Below, one piece after another: positions 5,577 to 6,389 of a stretch of DNA of 6,389 nucleotides (its first letter is position 1; the number at the start of each line of letters is the position of its first letter). Source of the DNA: Oscillospiraceae bacterium (GTDB taxonomy: Bacteria > Bacillota > Clostridia > Oscillospirales > Ruminococcaceae); the NCBI GenBank assembly GCA_017396055.1, contig JAFQND010000071.1, positions 1-6,389 of the forward strand. Direction: 5' to 3'. The notes below the pieces were generated by a model. That model ran no database searches. It had not been told where the DNA came from and worked only from the letters and a program-made list of their open reading frames with translations. The position numbers and the translations under genes are program-made.

Positions 5577-6389
5577 TCAGGCTTTTTTTCTGTCCAGCAT
5601 CTTATACAGCTCTTCGGCAGCAAGACGTGTCTTTGCAACGATATCGCCTTTTACTTTTGGGAAACAGAAATACAATGCTTTCGAATCACCGATGGAAATG
5701 ATATCACCGATCTCATACCAATAATAATCCGCATTGACTGAATGAGATGCGAGCGGCTTGTGGACATAATCCAGTTCGCCGCCACAGCCGGTCAGACGGA
5801 AACCGGACGCGTCATGGATAAGGCGGCCGCTTCCCACCTTGTAAACACAGGACATGTCCACCATCATGGCGATATCCACCTCGGTATCGAGACGGTAAGT
5901 CCCCTCTTCCAGTTCTTTACGGACACATTCCCGCTGCCATCTGAACCAGTTGGGCACATGATCGAATTTTCCTTCACCGGTCAGACAGCGAAGCCATCCA
6001 TATTCATCCAGCTCATATTTTGTTCCGCAGTTTTCACAGGTCAGGTGAATACCATCCCCTTTCATGCTGCCTTCGGTGAGACAATGGGGACATTTATACA
6101 ATACACGGTTAAGACCGTCTGCGCGGAATTTCTCCGGGATACACACCCTGTTCTGCTGCTGCCAGCGGAAGCTGTCAAAGGAGAAACAGCCGGCGATGAT
6201 ATCGTTGATCTCATCGGAAGAGAGACGTTCGATCTCTTCGGGCGAGAGGACATATTCCATTTCGGCAGAGATCTTCATCTTCCGCTGCTGCAGACTGTTG
6301 TAAAGAGGTTCATGGGAAAACGCACCATCCGTGCGGATCATGACCACCGGCACACCCATCAGCTTGATGCAGCGGCCGAGGCTTTTGGG
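5577..6389 (-). CDS. Probable lysophospholipid acyltransferase with C-terminal zinc ribbon (N-terminus cut by window edge)
   Basis: The frame stays open to the right edge, giving 270 residues; an ATG at 6359 lies inside the gene, has conserved-looking sequence before it (RCIKLMG) and is not the start. The segment AGVPVV-like MGVPVVMIRTDGAF, followed by a SPEEIERLSSDEIN stretch and FSFDSFRWQQQNR, matches my memory of the end of PlsC-type 1-acylglycerol-3-phosphate acyltransferases of Clostridia; the catalytic HX4D and EGTR motifs would lie outside the window. A zinc ribbon follows, CPHC (codons 6092-6081) and CENC (6038-6027), then YELDEYGWL. The remaining 150 or so residues form a tail I do not recognise, with no membrane segment. 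If the assignment is right, it acylates lysophosphatidate or a related lipid at the membrane. The gene converges on upp across a shared terminator. Confidence 0.68.
   Translation of the reverse strand, partial: PKSLGRCIKLMGVPVVMIRTDGAFSHEPLYNSLQQRKMKISAEMEYVLSPEEIERLSSDEINDIIAGCFSFDSFRWQQQNRVCIPEKFRADGLNRVLYKCPHCLTEGSMKGDGIHLTCENCGTKYELDEYGWLRCLTGEGKFDHVPNWFRWQRECVRKELEEGTYRLDTEVDIAMMVDMSCVYKVGSGRLIHDASGFRLTGCGGELDYVHKPLASHSVNADYYWYEIGDIISIGDSKALYFCFPKVKGDIVAKTRLAAEELYKMLDRKKA

Noticed and set aside
4847..5638. A 263-codon open frame on the minus strand opposite upp
   Set aside because: It is antisense to a textbook Upp and runs through the upp terminator. The strong codon bias of upp readily leaves the opposite strand free of stops.

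Overview
The window reads as an ordinary chromosomal housekeeping segment from a Gram-positive anaerobe of the Bacillota, most likely class Clostridia and perhaps the Oscillospirales/Ruminococcaceae group. The reasons are strong AGGAGG-type Shine-Dalgarno sites at most starts, an M50 protease - scpA - scpB gene order, a four-cysteine zinc-ribbon L28 protein, TTG starts, and a moderately GC-rich base composition with sigma-A-type promoters. The lineage is inferred from protein style; no 16S or other marker is present. I found no mobile element, CRISPR array, rRNA, tRNA or recognisable riboswitch, and no convincing undescribed system.

Layout. (1) Bases 1-1809, minus strand: a tightly packed operon of an M50 site-2-type protease, scpA and scpB (scpB runs off the left edge), dealing with membrane proteolysis and chromosome condensation. 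(2) Bases 1810-2048, a 239-base gap: a probable bidirectional promoter whose two -10 boxes overlap, a terminator-like hairpin in the protease leader, and a second, extended -10 promoter for rpmB. (3) Bases 2049-2285: monocistronic rpmB (ribosomal protein L28) with its terminator. (4) Bases 2295-2968, minus strand: a zinc-dependent phospholipase C-like protein with its own promoter (about 3047-3019) and terminator. (5) Bases 2969-3242, a 274-base gap: two divergent promoters with nothing else recognisable between them. (6) Bases 3243-5556, plus strand: an operon tsaE - tsaB - rpiB - upp with overlapping or closely spaced genes and a strong terminator. (7) Bases 5577-6389, minus strand: the C-terminal half of a probable lysophospholipid acyltransferase carrying a zinc ribbon, converging on upp and cut by the right edge.

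How the genes work together. ScpA and ScpB are the partners of SMC in the bacterial condensin complex. TsaE and TsaB act with TsaD (not in the window) to make the t6A modification of ANN-decoding tRNAs. RpiB interconverts ribulose 5-phosphate and ribose 5-phosphate, the precursor of PRPP, and Upp uses PRPP to salvage uracil, so rpiB-upp is a sensible metabolic pair. With L28, most of the window serves translation, nucleotide supply and chromosome maintenance. The most interesting observations are regulatory: the overlapping face-to-face promoters at 1861-1910, a short GNRA-loop hairpin directly in front of the upp ribosome binding site, and symmetric terminators at both convergent gene junctions.
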